The position numbers and the translations under genes were made by a program. Source: Kappaphycus alvarezii (lineage: Eukaryota; Rhodophyta; Florideophyceae; Gigartinales; Solieriaceae). From it: a DNA stretch of 64,000 nucleotides. Location: positions 1,116,001-1,180,000 of the forward strand of contig NADL03000451.1 in assembly GCA_002205965.3 (NCBI GenBank). The letters run 5' to 3'. Below the pieces are notes generated by a model. The model was given only the letters and a program-made list of their open reading frames with translations, had not been told where the DNA came from and did no database searches. Positions 46,658-56,933 of the stretch are shown piece after piece (within the stretch, counting starts at the first letter, position 1; every line of letters starts with the position of its first letter).

Positions 46658-46758
46658 AATACTGTACTGTTCTGTACAGTACAGTACTCTACTGTACCGT
46701 ACTGTACAGTCATTACTATACATGCAATGTGTTGACGTGCAGTACTGTACAGTATGGT
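46658..46758. repeat. TACTG/CAGTA palindromic array
   Basis: Near-continuous TACTG/CAGTA units at 46,659-46,712 and 46,740-46,756. Lies about 820 bases upstream of the antiporter ATG. Confidence 0.75.
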
Positions 46759-46969
46759 TTGATGAAACAGTACGTTTGCATCTTTATTTGCAGAAAAAAA
46801 ATACAAAGCATGTCCAACCCATTTTTAGTAAATGCCCATCTGTCTGTACGCCATAGCAGGTAAAATACCCGTTAGTTTTCATACGCTTGCCGCAAAACAA
46901 AACGACAAGTTTTTGTTTCATTGCAAGCTTTCGCTTGGCGATGCGTCTTCACTTCTCGGCACGGGGCCG

Positions 46970-47574
46970 ATCTCCGTCTCCATTTACTTTTCTAAATTCA
47001 CTTCACCTGTTCCCGCGTCACCGCCTTTCTCCTGCTAATTGTCCCCCCCCTTCTCCCTCCCTTTCCCTTTTCGTTTTCACTCACTGCTCCTTTTGCAACT
47101 ACTCAAAAAGGGAACATGCCGCACTTCTCTTTCCACTTCTCCTTGTAACCTTCCCATCTCTTGCACATCCCAAATCGCACACTCACTCATCTTTATCGCC
47201 TTCCACTCCCTTTCCCATCCCGCCCCCACACCCTTGCCATTCCACTTCCCTTCTCATTTCAACGGCCCATTTTCAAATTCAGCAATTTCAACCCATCCCA
47301 AACTCCTACCCAACTCCTCTCGTCTCCCTCATTTCCACCAAACAGCCCCACGTGATCTTTCCCTCACAACCCATCAGTCAAATTTTGCCTCAACTTCTCT
47401 CGCAAAATACCCTCCAAAATATCCCGTCCCCCGAAATTCCCATTCCATATCCCAACTATCTACAAAAAAACCCGGGCAAAAATATCCTCCAAAAAAAACA
47501 AATCCAGCTGAATCCACAAAAAAAATACCCTTACAAACTCTCTTGCCCACGACCGACAAACCTCTGCACTCACC
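46970..47574. promoter_or_regulatory. C/T-rich leader region upstream of the antiporter
   Basis: About 600 bases of pyrimidine-rich plus strand with A runs near the end, leading to CACCATGCC at the start. Long frames here (46887-47753, 47039-47644) are low-complexity Ser/Pro/Leu readings and I do not take them as genes. The role as 5' UTR or promoter is inferred from position. Confidence 0.4.
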
Positions 47575-49500
47575 ATGCCAGTCCTCTTGCCCGAGGTCAT
47601 GGAAGGGTTGCGGGGAGCAACCACCGCCGCTTCCGTCGCTATGACGCTATCCGCCTCAGTCTTTTCTACCACGGTCCGCAGTGGCGGTGGCGGTCACGAT
47701 GCTGGAGGTCATGCGTCATCCAATGCTATCATCGGTCAGCTCAACAGCGCTGATATCGTTATGCTCTTGCTAACTATTTCCGTCGTCGTCCGAGTCCTAA
47801 ACTTCACTTTTTCCATATCCCCTCCTCCGTCGCCATGGCTTTCGGCTCCATCTTATTGACCGTCCTATTGCTCATATTGAGTCACATTCCGATGCTGGGA
47901 GTTGAAAAAGCTGTCGAAGCATTTCGAAATTTGCTCAAGGACTTTCCAGATCTCCTACTCAATTACATGCTAGGCTTCTTGCTCTTCGCTGCTGCAATCG
48001 AGGTTGACTTACGAAACCTTGAGCGAATCCTCAGCACTGTATTGGCCCTCAGTGTGTCTCTACTCTCCTTTCGGCTTTGATGGTCGGGATCTTGACTTAT
48101 TTCCTCATGCAAAACATCGCTCACATGGACTTTGCCTGGTGCTTCCTATTTGGCGCCATCGTTTCCCCAACTGATCCAGTCACCGTGATTTCAATTTTGA
48201 ATGACAAGCCAGACTTGCTCCCGTCCTCCACCAAATATTTCGTCATCGGTGAAAGCTTGCTCAACGATGCCGTCGGTGTCGTTCTGTACCTCACTCTTCT
48301 TGAGATTGTCCAGAAACCAGATATTCGTGGCTTAGAAATTGCCTCCTTGCTTTTCAAAATGTATTTGTCGAGTGTGTTTATGGTGCTGCCATTGGCGTTT
48401 TCCTGGCATGGCTTGCTTATTCCGCCATCGGCTCTGTCAAAGATCCATTACTTGAGGTAGTCATAACGTTTGTCCTGGTTGGAAACATTAACATGTTTTG
48501 CCGCCTGTTGCATGCATCTATTCCGCTGCGTCCGTGGGTGCCGGTCTCTTCATAGGAAATTATGCTTGTAACATTTGCAATGCACGACGAAACTGCCGAG
48601 ACCTTCCACGAAATGTGGAAGCTTGCAGATGAAACACTCAACTCCATTCTCTTTCTCATGATTGGCGCTGCCGACTTGTTCTGGAACCCCCAGGATCTCG
48701 GCTGGGGCCGCGTTGTCTTGCTTTCGTTTGCACTATATCCATCTCCCTAGTTGCCCGTTTGTTGTCCGTTGCTCTGCCGCTGTTTGGAATTATCGCCATA
48801 GAATGGATGACCAAAAGCGATTAAGGCTAAGGACACGAATCCGTAAGATACCGCGGAGGAACCCTACTCCTCCTAACTTGGGCCGGAATGCGCGGCGGCA
48901 TTTCAATTGCTCTTGCGCTCGGGGTTCCAGATTCATTTGTAAGGCATGCTATCCCTGGTCATATGACATATGGACAGCTCATCTTTTTCATGACTTTCAT
49001 CCTTGTAGTCTTCTCAATCGTGGTACAAGGTATGCTGTTTGAGCCAGTTATCAGAATGATCAACAGGGTGAGCTACGAGATTATGCCTAGCGGTGGCCTT
49101 GGCACATATGTGTCAACAATGAGTCTTGGGAATGGATACGAATACGGAGGGGACTACGAGATCAAACCCCCGAAGACTCCATAATCTCGGAGGTGAGCGG
49201 CTGTGGGAGACGAGCAATGCGCTTTACGAGGATTACGACGCAGAAACCCAAAGTGCAAGGACTCCGCTCATCTCCTCTGTCATTAAGAATGACCAGATTT
49301 TGTTCCGAGATGATCTGGATGGTCGGCCGTCCGCAAGCGGTATTCGACGAACAGAATCGATGATGGAGGGCTACCCACGGCGCCCCACAGCCATTCCAAG
49401 CCATCTCGGGTTGGCCACCAAGAACACGCCCGTCAAGGTTCGATCACATTCCAGAACCTTCGTGCCTTGGAAGCTCCGCCGTCAATTCCAGCGTTCCTAG
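47575..49500 (+). CDS. Na+/H+ antiporter, CPA1 (NhaP/NHE-like) family
   Basis: Membrane exchanger of Na+ (or K+) for H+. The start at 47575 is in CACCATGCC context (MPVLLPEVMEGLRGATTAAS). Several hydrophobic segments follow: DIVMLLLTISVVVRVL, SILLTVLLLILSHIPML and LNYMLGFLLFAAAIEVDL. The transport core GAIVSPTDPVTVISIL and the ion-binding GESLLNDAVGVVLY (ND pair) are present. So are SAASVGAGLFIGNYA (about 48,520), SILFLMIGAADLF, and WAGMRGGISIALALGVPDSF, the CPA1 'RGG' block. A hydrophilic tail ends at 49500 (one frame ends at 49184). Frame breaks occur at about 47,810, 48,080, 48,400-48,550, 48,750-48,870 and 49,180. Target membrane is not shown. Confidence 0.88.
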
Positions 49501-50067
49501 GGGATTTACGTCGACGGAGTACACATTCGTTCCAAAAATGGTTCGATAACAGGGGCCGTATCAAGTCGTCATGGAGAATGAGACAGGAAAAATGAGAAGG
49601 TCTCAAACGGAGCCTGACATTGCTGCAAGGGTGAGGGTAGGGCAGACGTAATGCCGGCGGAGGGGATCAAAGGGGCAACGCGTCTGATGCAGACACCATA
49701 CTTGACAGCGGTACTGTTGTTGACAGCGGGAGTAGAAGCAGACCACCGTCTGGGCGACGAATGTGAAAAAGGGGGACTGGTTGTGATAACATTGGCAAGT
49801 GCTCACTTGCGTTTTCGGAAATGAAGAGTCTTGCGCAGTTGGAGCGAAATCCCGCTCAAAAGCGAGCAGTGGCGTCTTGCGTATGACTTGATCCAAGCAT
49901 TTGCACTTGGTGTACTATTTTGCCAGTAACATAGGTCACATTACAATCGATAGTTAAAGCACTTCGAAAACTTAATGATAAATACAAAGGTTCATTCTTA
50001 ACCGTTACCAATCTGACCTGGGAGGTATGCCCACTCGCGGAAGCCCCGCCGTGACATTTCCTCCGCG

Positions 50068-51114
50068 TCAATAAATCATCCCAGGCTTGAAGTCAATCGC
50101 GATCGGGCAATGATCGCTTCCATGAACCTGGTCCAGGATGTGTACATCACGAATAGAATCAGCCATACTCCGGTTACCAAAGCATAATCCCTCCGCATAC
50201 CGTGGTTCATGCTCCTCGCGTCGGTTTTCGAATCCCAGTAGGTGAATTTTCCCTTAGCTTTGGGATAAAAGAGACGATAAGCATCGACAAAACCGCACGA
50301 CTCGATGGTATCTTCCAGGGACTGTCTTTCAACATGAGAAAATCCTGGAGTTTCGCGTAGCAGGTCGGGGTCGTACACGTCCTCATCTCGCCTCGCTACA
50401 GCAAGGTCACCAAAGAGAACAACAGGGTATTGATCGACGTATTGCAAAGTTCGCATTTGTTGACGCAATGCAGAGTCCCATGCAGTCTCTTGTCAAACGT
50501 TGAAAGTTACTGCCGGGACTGAATGTTTTGAACTGTGGCCAAGATAAAGGACCTGCACTGAGCTTCGACGTACTGCCCTCTCGGTCACATGGATCATCTC
50601 GGATGAAATACTGAAACAAGCCGAGAGTAGTCTTGGACAGCATGGCCGTCCCTTTGCACCCTAGACGTGTAATGCTTGAATTGAACAAAGGAAACACAAA
50701 ACCCGGCAAAAAGGTATGAAAGATATGTTCATGCTCCTTTCGCAGCATAGTACCCTGCGCAAATAGGGAACGGTCAGAATGGACGAATCATCGTAAATAA
50801 ACAACAAAACCTCCACCGACTCCCATACACAAACTCCCCGCAAAAAAATCCCTTCAACATACCTGCAAACAAACAATATCAGGATCAAACTCGTCCACAA
50901 GCTCATGGAGCGCGCGCGGTTTTGCTTTAACAGCCTGGGAAGCGACTTTACATTCCATGAGATTGCTCGAATAGCCCTTCGAACAATACAGTGCACATCG
51001 AGGCGACGCCCCCCACCTCTCTACTACCGCTCTTAAATTCCGAACTCCGCTTTTCCAAGCACACAGGAGAAACAAACGCCGCAAAAGATTGTGTGGCTCT
51101 TCATTGTCACACAT
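50068..51114 (-). CDS. AP endonuclease, exonuclease III/APE1 family
   Basis: Base-excision-repair endonuclease that cuts DNA 5' to abasic sites. It reads from about 51,000 downward. AISWNV at the N-terminus is followed by RALHELVDEFDPDIVCLQ, and an intron then removes 50862-50755. TMLRKEHEHIFHTFLPGF, GTAMLSKTT, then VVLFGDLAVARRDEDVYDP follow (family GDLNVA; N reads A here). FSHVERQSLEDTIESCGFVD, WDSKTDARSMNHGMRRDYAL and the catalytic SDHCPIAIDF come next. It ends PGMIY at 50068. Frame breaks occur at about 50,950, 50,600-50,640, 50,480 and 50,165. Whether the start is at 50996, 51114 or upstream is unclear. The GDL-A substitution touches an active-site Asn and should be checked as a possible base error. 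Confidence 0.87.
50755..50862 (-). other. Spliceosomal intron of the AP endonuclease gene
   Basis: On the minus strand it begins GTATGT after ...GTTTGCAG and ends TTTGCGCAG before GGTACTATG. Removing its 108 bases joins DIVCLQ to GTMLRKEHE in frame, as the family requires. Confidence 0.85.
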
Positions 51115-52929
51115 GTCAAAGTAGACGCTGTGAACAGGACTCGGTGAGGATGTTGCGATGAGGTCGGATGATAGACGATCGCTGTTCTTTTCGGGTACTT
51201 ATTGGGGAAAATGTGGCGCTGCGATACGGGCGGCGGAAGGCTTTTCAGGAAGTGACGGAGTGAGAGAGAAGGGAGATTGCCGGGTAGTTGCGCGTGGCGA
51301 GCAAATATGGAGCTGTGGCGGCTCAGTACATGTATGGGCAGGCGAGGCTGCCGCAGATAAATCTTTGATTGAGCTGCAGCCGGAATTTGATCTAGGCTAC
51401 TTACAGATCCGCATTCTGACCATTTCCGCTTGAGGTTAATACACGTACTGTACAGTATGTACAGTACTGTTCACTGCACAAGCAGGTTGCCTTGAGATTG
51501 GGAATGCTCTATCCAATAGTGGCTATGGTTTTTTATACTGTACTGTACTGTACAGTATAATACAGTAGCGCACAGAATGCAGCCAACGCATACGGTGTGT
51601 TAAGGCACGTGATTGTGCTGTAAATTGCATACAGTACAGTACTGTACAGCACAGCACAGCACAGTACAGTACAGTACAGTACAGTACCGTATTATGCAGA
51701 AAAAGATTCCAGTGGAAGGAGCTTTCTGCGCATCTCAAATCTGAGTGTGAGGACCCTCTTACGGTATCTCCCTAGCTAGCCGTGCATCTTCGCACGACTT
51801 GGTACTGTTCCTTTTATTACCCTTCTGCAGGATAATGCAGTAAAGTTTTCGTGCCTCTATTGACCGAACGCGGTCCGAATTAAATGCACTGTGACCCAAA
51901 AGGACTGTCTTAACCTCGCAGATTACTAGGGTAATCTCTTAATACAGTCACTCGCCAGACCCGGCTTTGACCCTCTGCGGGCATTGCTGGCATCGCAATC
52001 ATTTGGGGTTCCTTAATACCGTCAGAATATTACAGTTGTGCTTTGTGTTACAGTACAGTGAGATCGAAAGCCACCATTTGAATGATGTGATTGGTCAGGC
52101 TACTGGCACCCATGATGATGTGCAGCTTCAGCTGGGTTAAAAAAGGTCTCAAAAGTGTCAACGACCTCTCCATGGCCGACCTCTTCTCAACAAGCAGGGC
52201 AGTACCAGTAAAAGCTACGATTTCTTTCAAATACCCCTCCTCGATGCCAGCCTAGCGCTATTGCCCAAGGATATCGCCGGGAGATTGAGAAGTTGGAACA
52301 CGAGCTGTCCAGGCGAATTATACCCGCTTCCCTAGACCCGTCCGGGATACACGCGACCTTGGCTTCTAGCCTCCGCCTCTCGCTTTTGACTCGCTAGGAG
52401 CTGCATGCTCTGATACCATCCGTTTCCTTGAACGTTTCATCGACCGAGCTGCGAACAAATGTCACGTCTCTCCCACCATTTTCCACACACGCCTATATCA
52501 ACGCTTAAGCTGCATCGTATGGTCGTCGATAGCGATGGCCATCATCTCGCGCGTTCCACTGCACGTGACCGATGTGGACCATCCGACTAGATCTTAATCT
52601 TAATAGCCGGTCAAGCAGTGTACACTCGAAATGATAGATGAGTAATGATATTGATTGATCTATTAGAAGGTTTACGCAAGTCAAAATGTGGTGAAAAAAA
52701 CCCAGCTTGTGAATCACAAATTGGAGCTACGTATAGTAAAAATTAAAACTTATAGTGTTTACGCAGTCTCCTTTCTTTAGAAAATATGCAACTAACGAGA
52801 TACTAGTACTGTCCATACCCTTTGAGTATGACTGCAGCGTCAGCTACCCCTACCTCTCAATGCGCCAAACAGATTATATCCTTGGGGCCGCTATAAAGCG
52901 GAAGAAAGGAAACCCACTAACTTTTCGCT
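51115..52929. other. Spacer with palindromic arrays
   Basis: Holds the 5' side of the AP endonuclease, then arrays at 51.4-51.7 kb, then mixed sequence. The plus frame 51158-51433 (91 codons) is unrecognised. No further gene is supported. Confidence 0.4.
51440..51695. repeat. TACTG/CAGTA palindromic arrays
   Basis: Three blocks: about 51,444-51,469 (ACTGTACAGTATGTACAGTA), 51,536-51,565, and 51,628-51,690. The last is the longest in the window, with CACAG variants inside. All are alternating self-complementary pentamers. Confidence 0.8.
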
Positions 52930-53870
52930 GCAGTCTTGTATTGGGCGCCTCCCCTTGCGAACTACAAACGCCGCAAATACGATCTGCGAAAGGTGATTAC
53001 AAGACCTCGCCATATATCTTCTACAACTTTTAACCTTCATATCTGCAGCGAGGAGTGTCTGCGTGACTTCCGCTTCTTGCGAAACGAGATTCCCACAGTA
53101 ACATGGTTACTGGGATGGACCACAGAAAGCAATAAAAGGTCTCGGAACAGATGCAATCCTTTGATATCTTGTTGTGTCCTCCTTAGGCACCTGCCATATC
53201 CTTGTGGCTGGAAAGACCTAGAACTAGTTTTTGGGATGCACTCATCTGCCTTGAGGAGGTATTTTGGGAGGTTCTTGAAGTGTTTTGTGTAACTAAAGGG
53301 ACCTCGTAAGCATTCTTAGAACCGATTGGCTATGCGAAAGAGCATAATTGTATGCAACCGCGCTGCGTGAAAGGAACGCACCTTTAGAGCGATTTCATCG
53401 GTTTCATAGATTGCACCAAGATTCGCATGGCGCGACCCGGAGGACATGAAAGTCTACAGCTTTCAGTATACACAAGGCACAAGCGTTTTCAATGCTTGTT
53501 TTACCAAACAATTACGACCCCAGACGGGCTGATTTTTAGTTCCTTCGGTCCCGAAGTTGGACGTCGGCATGACACTACTTTACTTCGACAGAGTGGATGG
53601 AATGATATTCTACAAGCGAACCTTATTATCGATGGCTTTCAATACTACCCGTATAGCAATGCTGCGTATGTTATTCGGCTCTGGCGCACACGGCATTTCA
53701 GCGCGACGAAAGAGAAGCAACTCTGTAACAAGCATACGGTTGCGCAGCAGGTGGCAGTAGAATGGAACTACAAGGATGTGAAACAGGTTTTCATGATTAA
53801 CGACTTCGCCATTCTCCAAAAAGTGAGAAAGGCGCCAATTTCGCTTCTGCAAAAGGATTAAAATGTTCTC
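52930..53870 (+). mobile_element. PIF/Harbinger-type transposase
   Basis: The N-terminal part at 52936-53292 has ECLRDFRFLRNEIPTVTWLL, then CCVLLRHLPYPCGWKDLELV, the family's helix-turn-helix-like region. The catalytic part reads across 53,390-53,861. FIGFIDCTKIRMARPGG gives the first Asp and GPEVGRRHDTTLL the second. LIIDGFQYYPYSNAAYVIR stands where DPAY is usual. VAVEWNYKDVKQVF gives the final Glu. All three acidic residues appear present. Frame breaks lie at about 53,280-53,400, and a premature end after LLQKD at 53861 may truncate the C-terminus. A spliced charged gene on the opposite strand follows and may be its partner. Confidence 0.75.
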
Positions 53871-54178
53871 TCCAACTGCAAGAACTGCATGCACCGAGGA
53901 AGACGGCTGCGGAAGTTCTTTTTTATAAGCCCCACTCAATTAGAGAGTACCTCAGGGAAGAAGCGGAGTCATGAGTGAGAGGTCAGTCCGAAATGTGTGC
54001 CCTCCGCTCGAAAATTAATGAGAGTAATTTGAGGAGATTTGTTATGATATAGGGGGCATCAAAACAAAGTTTCAGCCCCTAGATATCAGTAGAAGTGGAG
54101 TTATTAGGGTATCTTCTGAGCCAGAGCTGCTAGTACATCAATCATCTTTGCACGTTCCTGAATGGACTGATTTTGCAC

Positions 54179-55135
54179 CTATATCTCTACGGCTGCCCTT
54201 TGGTCGTCCAGAAAAAGTCTCCGCATAGTCATCTTCACTGTTTCTACAAACCTTGTATCCTCCCGCTCTATGCGCTTCAGAAACACTCGTCGTTCCACTA
54301 GATCCAGTAGTGTTGCGTCGATGTTGCGACGTGAATCCATGTCTTTCTTGTGAATGTCGATGGTTTCATCATCGGACTCCATCTTTGTGTTGGAGAAGGC
54401 GATGGAATGGTGTTTCGACGTGTTATGCGACGCAAAGCGTTTTCGTGTACCTCTTCTCCATCTTCGGGTATTCTTTTTCCCTCTCTACCGATTCGTTTCT
54501 AGGAAAACGATCCGCTTCCTTCTTTTCTTTGATTTCCAACAGCATATCATCTAGAATTGTTTCACACTCCCCGTATTCTTCCATGTTTCCTGATGCAGCC
54601 TGTTCGAACTTGTCTGTTCTTTCCCTTCGGCTAGAACGCGGCAGGTACTGCCCCCTAAACTTTTCGCAGCTGGCTTTTGGTACGAAGCGAACCATTCCTT
54701 TGCCCCAGCCCGGATGAAAATTTGTAACGCCTCTGCACGTTTCCCGTCTCGCTGTCCCCATTACGCTAGATGCCCCGACAACTCGTTCATTGCTTTGATA
54801 ATAAGCATATCCACGGCCTACTTACATCGGAAGCGTTTCAGATAATTATGAACGGGTGGTTGGGGAGCGAGAGCGGGAGCGGGAGCGGAAGGTGGTGGCG
54901 GGGCAACAGCGGCAGGAAGTGGCGGAGCAGGAGCGGCAGATGGTTGCGGAGTGGAAGCAGCGAACGGTTCCCGACTAGGAGCGGCCAGTTTTTGCGGAGT
55001 TGGAGTCACAAGTGGTTGCGGAGTTGGAGCGTCGGGCGGTGTCGGTGGCAGAGCAGAAGTGGTGGGTGGTGTCAGAGAAGAAGCGGCGGGCGGTGGTGGA
55101 GCGGGAGCAGTGAGCAGTCGAAATGGCGTGGACAT
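54179..55135 (-). CDS. Spliced Pro-rich / charged protein, possible Harbinger accessory (Myb/SANT-like) ORF
   Basis: Exon 1 from ATG 55135 (MSTPFRLLTAPAPPPPAA) is a degenerate Pro/Ala repeat of about 100 residues ending HNYLKRFR. A 74-base intron, 54825-54752, follows. Exon 2 reads SRRETCRGVTNFHPGWGKG, then RRERTDKFEQAASGNMEE and KEKKEADRFPRNESVERE. After a frame break near 54,450 it continues with MESDDETIDIHKKD and LVERRVFLKRIE, to a stop at 54179. The charged coiled region and place beside a Harbinger transposase fit the second ORF of such elements. That role is inference, as I see no clear Myb motif. It could also be an unrelated host gene. Confidence 0.45.
54752..54825 (-). other. Predicted intron of the Pro-rich gene
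   Basis: On the minus strand it begins GTAAGTAGG and ends GGGGACAG; 74 bases. Splicing joins KRFR to SRRETCRG in frame, whereas the unspliced frame stops at once. Confidence 0.55.
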
Positions 55136-55584
55136 GATGAGTAGTGCGATAAACAATCAAAAGGAGGTGGGGTAAAATAGGTTAGGCGAGAAAGCATTCG
55201 TTTTACCGCGATGTTAACCCCTTCGCATGAGTTCATTTTCGGGAGCTAACCTGGTTGATAAATTTTACAGTATCTTTTGTGGAGCTCTCAATCGAAAAAA
55301 GAAAAGCGAGAAGACTGTCATTTCTCAGTTCGGAAGACAGCTGTCTGAAAATGTTGCCAATTTGGCTTCCAAATCACAAAATTTGGGCTTTCGTAAACCC
55401 CTGCTAATTCCTAACATTCTTATTACACATAAATTCATTCTGTTTTCCCAGTGGTGCGCTTTCTAAATTATTGCTTTGAATAGCTAATCCACACTTCTGA
55501 TTAGCCCTTGTCATCCTCTCTACACACTGTACCTCCTCAAATTAGTTGATGAATTCACTGTGAGGTTTGTAGTTGAACATCTTA
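55136..55584. other. 3' flank of copia element 2
   Basis: Following RNase H on the minus strand there is TTGAGGAGG near 55,541, a possible polypurine tract, then TGTGTAGAGAGG, which might start an LTR. No second LTR copy was recognised to confirm it. Confidence 0.3.
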
Positions 55585-56933
55585 TTACAGTAGGCGCAGT
55601 CTGAGTCGCTCCGTAGTCACTCGATCCACCGCCTTAGTAAGAAGATCAGCTACTTGATCTGCACTTAGTACATACTGTAGCCAAAAGTTACCATCCCTAA
55701 TAAAGTCTCGAGGGTAGTGGTACTTCACTGCGATATGCGTTCTCTTAGCAATCACTTGGTCGTTTGTAGCAAGAGCCATTGCGGTTGTATTGTCTATGAA
55801 CAATACTGTAGTTTGCATCTTCGCGTCCACTTGATAACTTGAGCATGACATAAGCTCCCGAAGTAAACGTCTTATCTATATAAGATTCTTTCCACAAATA
55901 GATAAGGAAACATATTCTGCTTCAGCGGAAGAAAGAGCAGTAACGGTTTGACGTTGGATCTTCCAAGAGACAGGAGAACCAATCAAGATAAGGACATATC
56001 CAGATATAGACTTCCTCGTGTCTTGATCACCAGCCCAGTCCGAGTCAACAAAAGCTTCCATGTTATGTTCCCCTTCCCCGGCGCTGCTTCTATTGTACTT
56101 CAGCCCAAGTTTTAGCGTCCCACAAAGATAGCGCAGCATGTTCTTAAGCAATGCAGAATGGCGGAGAGTAGACTGATGATCTTTACTTGCACTAACGGCA
56201 AAAGACAGATCAGGCCTTGTGCAAACTGCCAAGCAGGGAAGTTCTCCAATGGTGGCGCAATAAGCATTATATTACGACTTTGACAAAGGAATATAATAGT
56301 GTTTCACTGCTGAGAGGTCAACATAACTCAGCAAAGGAGTCCATGATCCATTAGCTTGATAAAACCCATACTTAGTCACAATTGATTTTGTGTACCTAGT
56401 CATCGTGACTTCAATTCCTGTTTTTTGCTTGATTTCCCATCCAATGCAATAATTGTGTTTTCCAAACAACTCGGTATCAAAGGTTGCTGATAACTTTGAC
56501 GTCAAGTGCTCCGACAACTTCCCAGAGTTACTTACAAACTTCATATCATCCACAACATCGACAATAATGAATACGTTTGAAGAAGACCAGGTGTCAATTT
56601 TCGACTGTTCAAACTTCCAGCTTAAGATGGTAGTGACAATCGAAGATCCCCAAATTTCTTCTGCCTGCTTCCATTCATACATAGATTTGATTAGCTTATA
56701 GACATATGCAGGAATATTTTCTTTTCCGGTAGAGTCGCTGGGTTGTACACTGTTAATTGTTGGATCGATATCACCATAGATGTATGCACTACATACATCC
56801 TCTCCTTCAACGATAAGACCATCAACTGCAGCAATGGCGAGTAGCATTCTGATATACTCATGGGATGCAACTGGTGCATAAAGTTATTCATGGTTGAAGT
56901 TAAGACCAGGGTTCTGCATGTCACCACATACAC
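55585..56933 (-). pseudogene. Copia 2 reverse transcriptase and RNase H
   Basis: RT starts near 56,930. MLLAIAAVDGLIVEGEDVCS is followed by AYIYGDIDPTI and AYVYKLIKSMYEWKQAEEIW. The catalytic region reads FIIVDVVDDMKFVSNSG, with the usual YVDD seen as VVDD. GWEIKQKTGIEVTMTRYTKS follows. A break at about 56,240 leads to AVCTRPDLSFAVSASKDHQS, then FVDSDWAGDQDTRKSISGY (RNase H). FIDNTTAMALATND and SADQVADLLTKAV complete the end at 55585. The missing catalytic-region Tyr and the frame breaks suggest inactivity, unless they are sequence errors. Confidence 0.75.

Noticed and set aside
46887..47753. Long 288-codon plus frame upstream of and overlapping the antiporter
   Set aside because: It is a low-complexity Ser/Pro/Leu reading of a C/T-rich leader and overlaps the clear antiporter start in another frame.
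28281..51695. CRISPR-like array from the regular TACTG blocks
   Set aside because: Units are contiguous pentamers without spacers, and the genome is eukaryotic.
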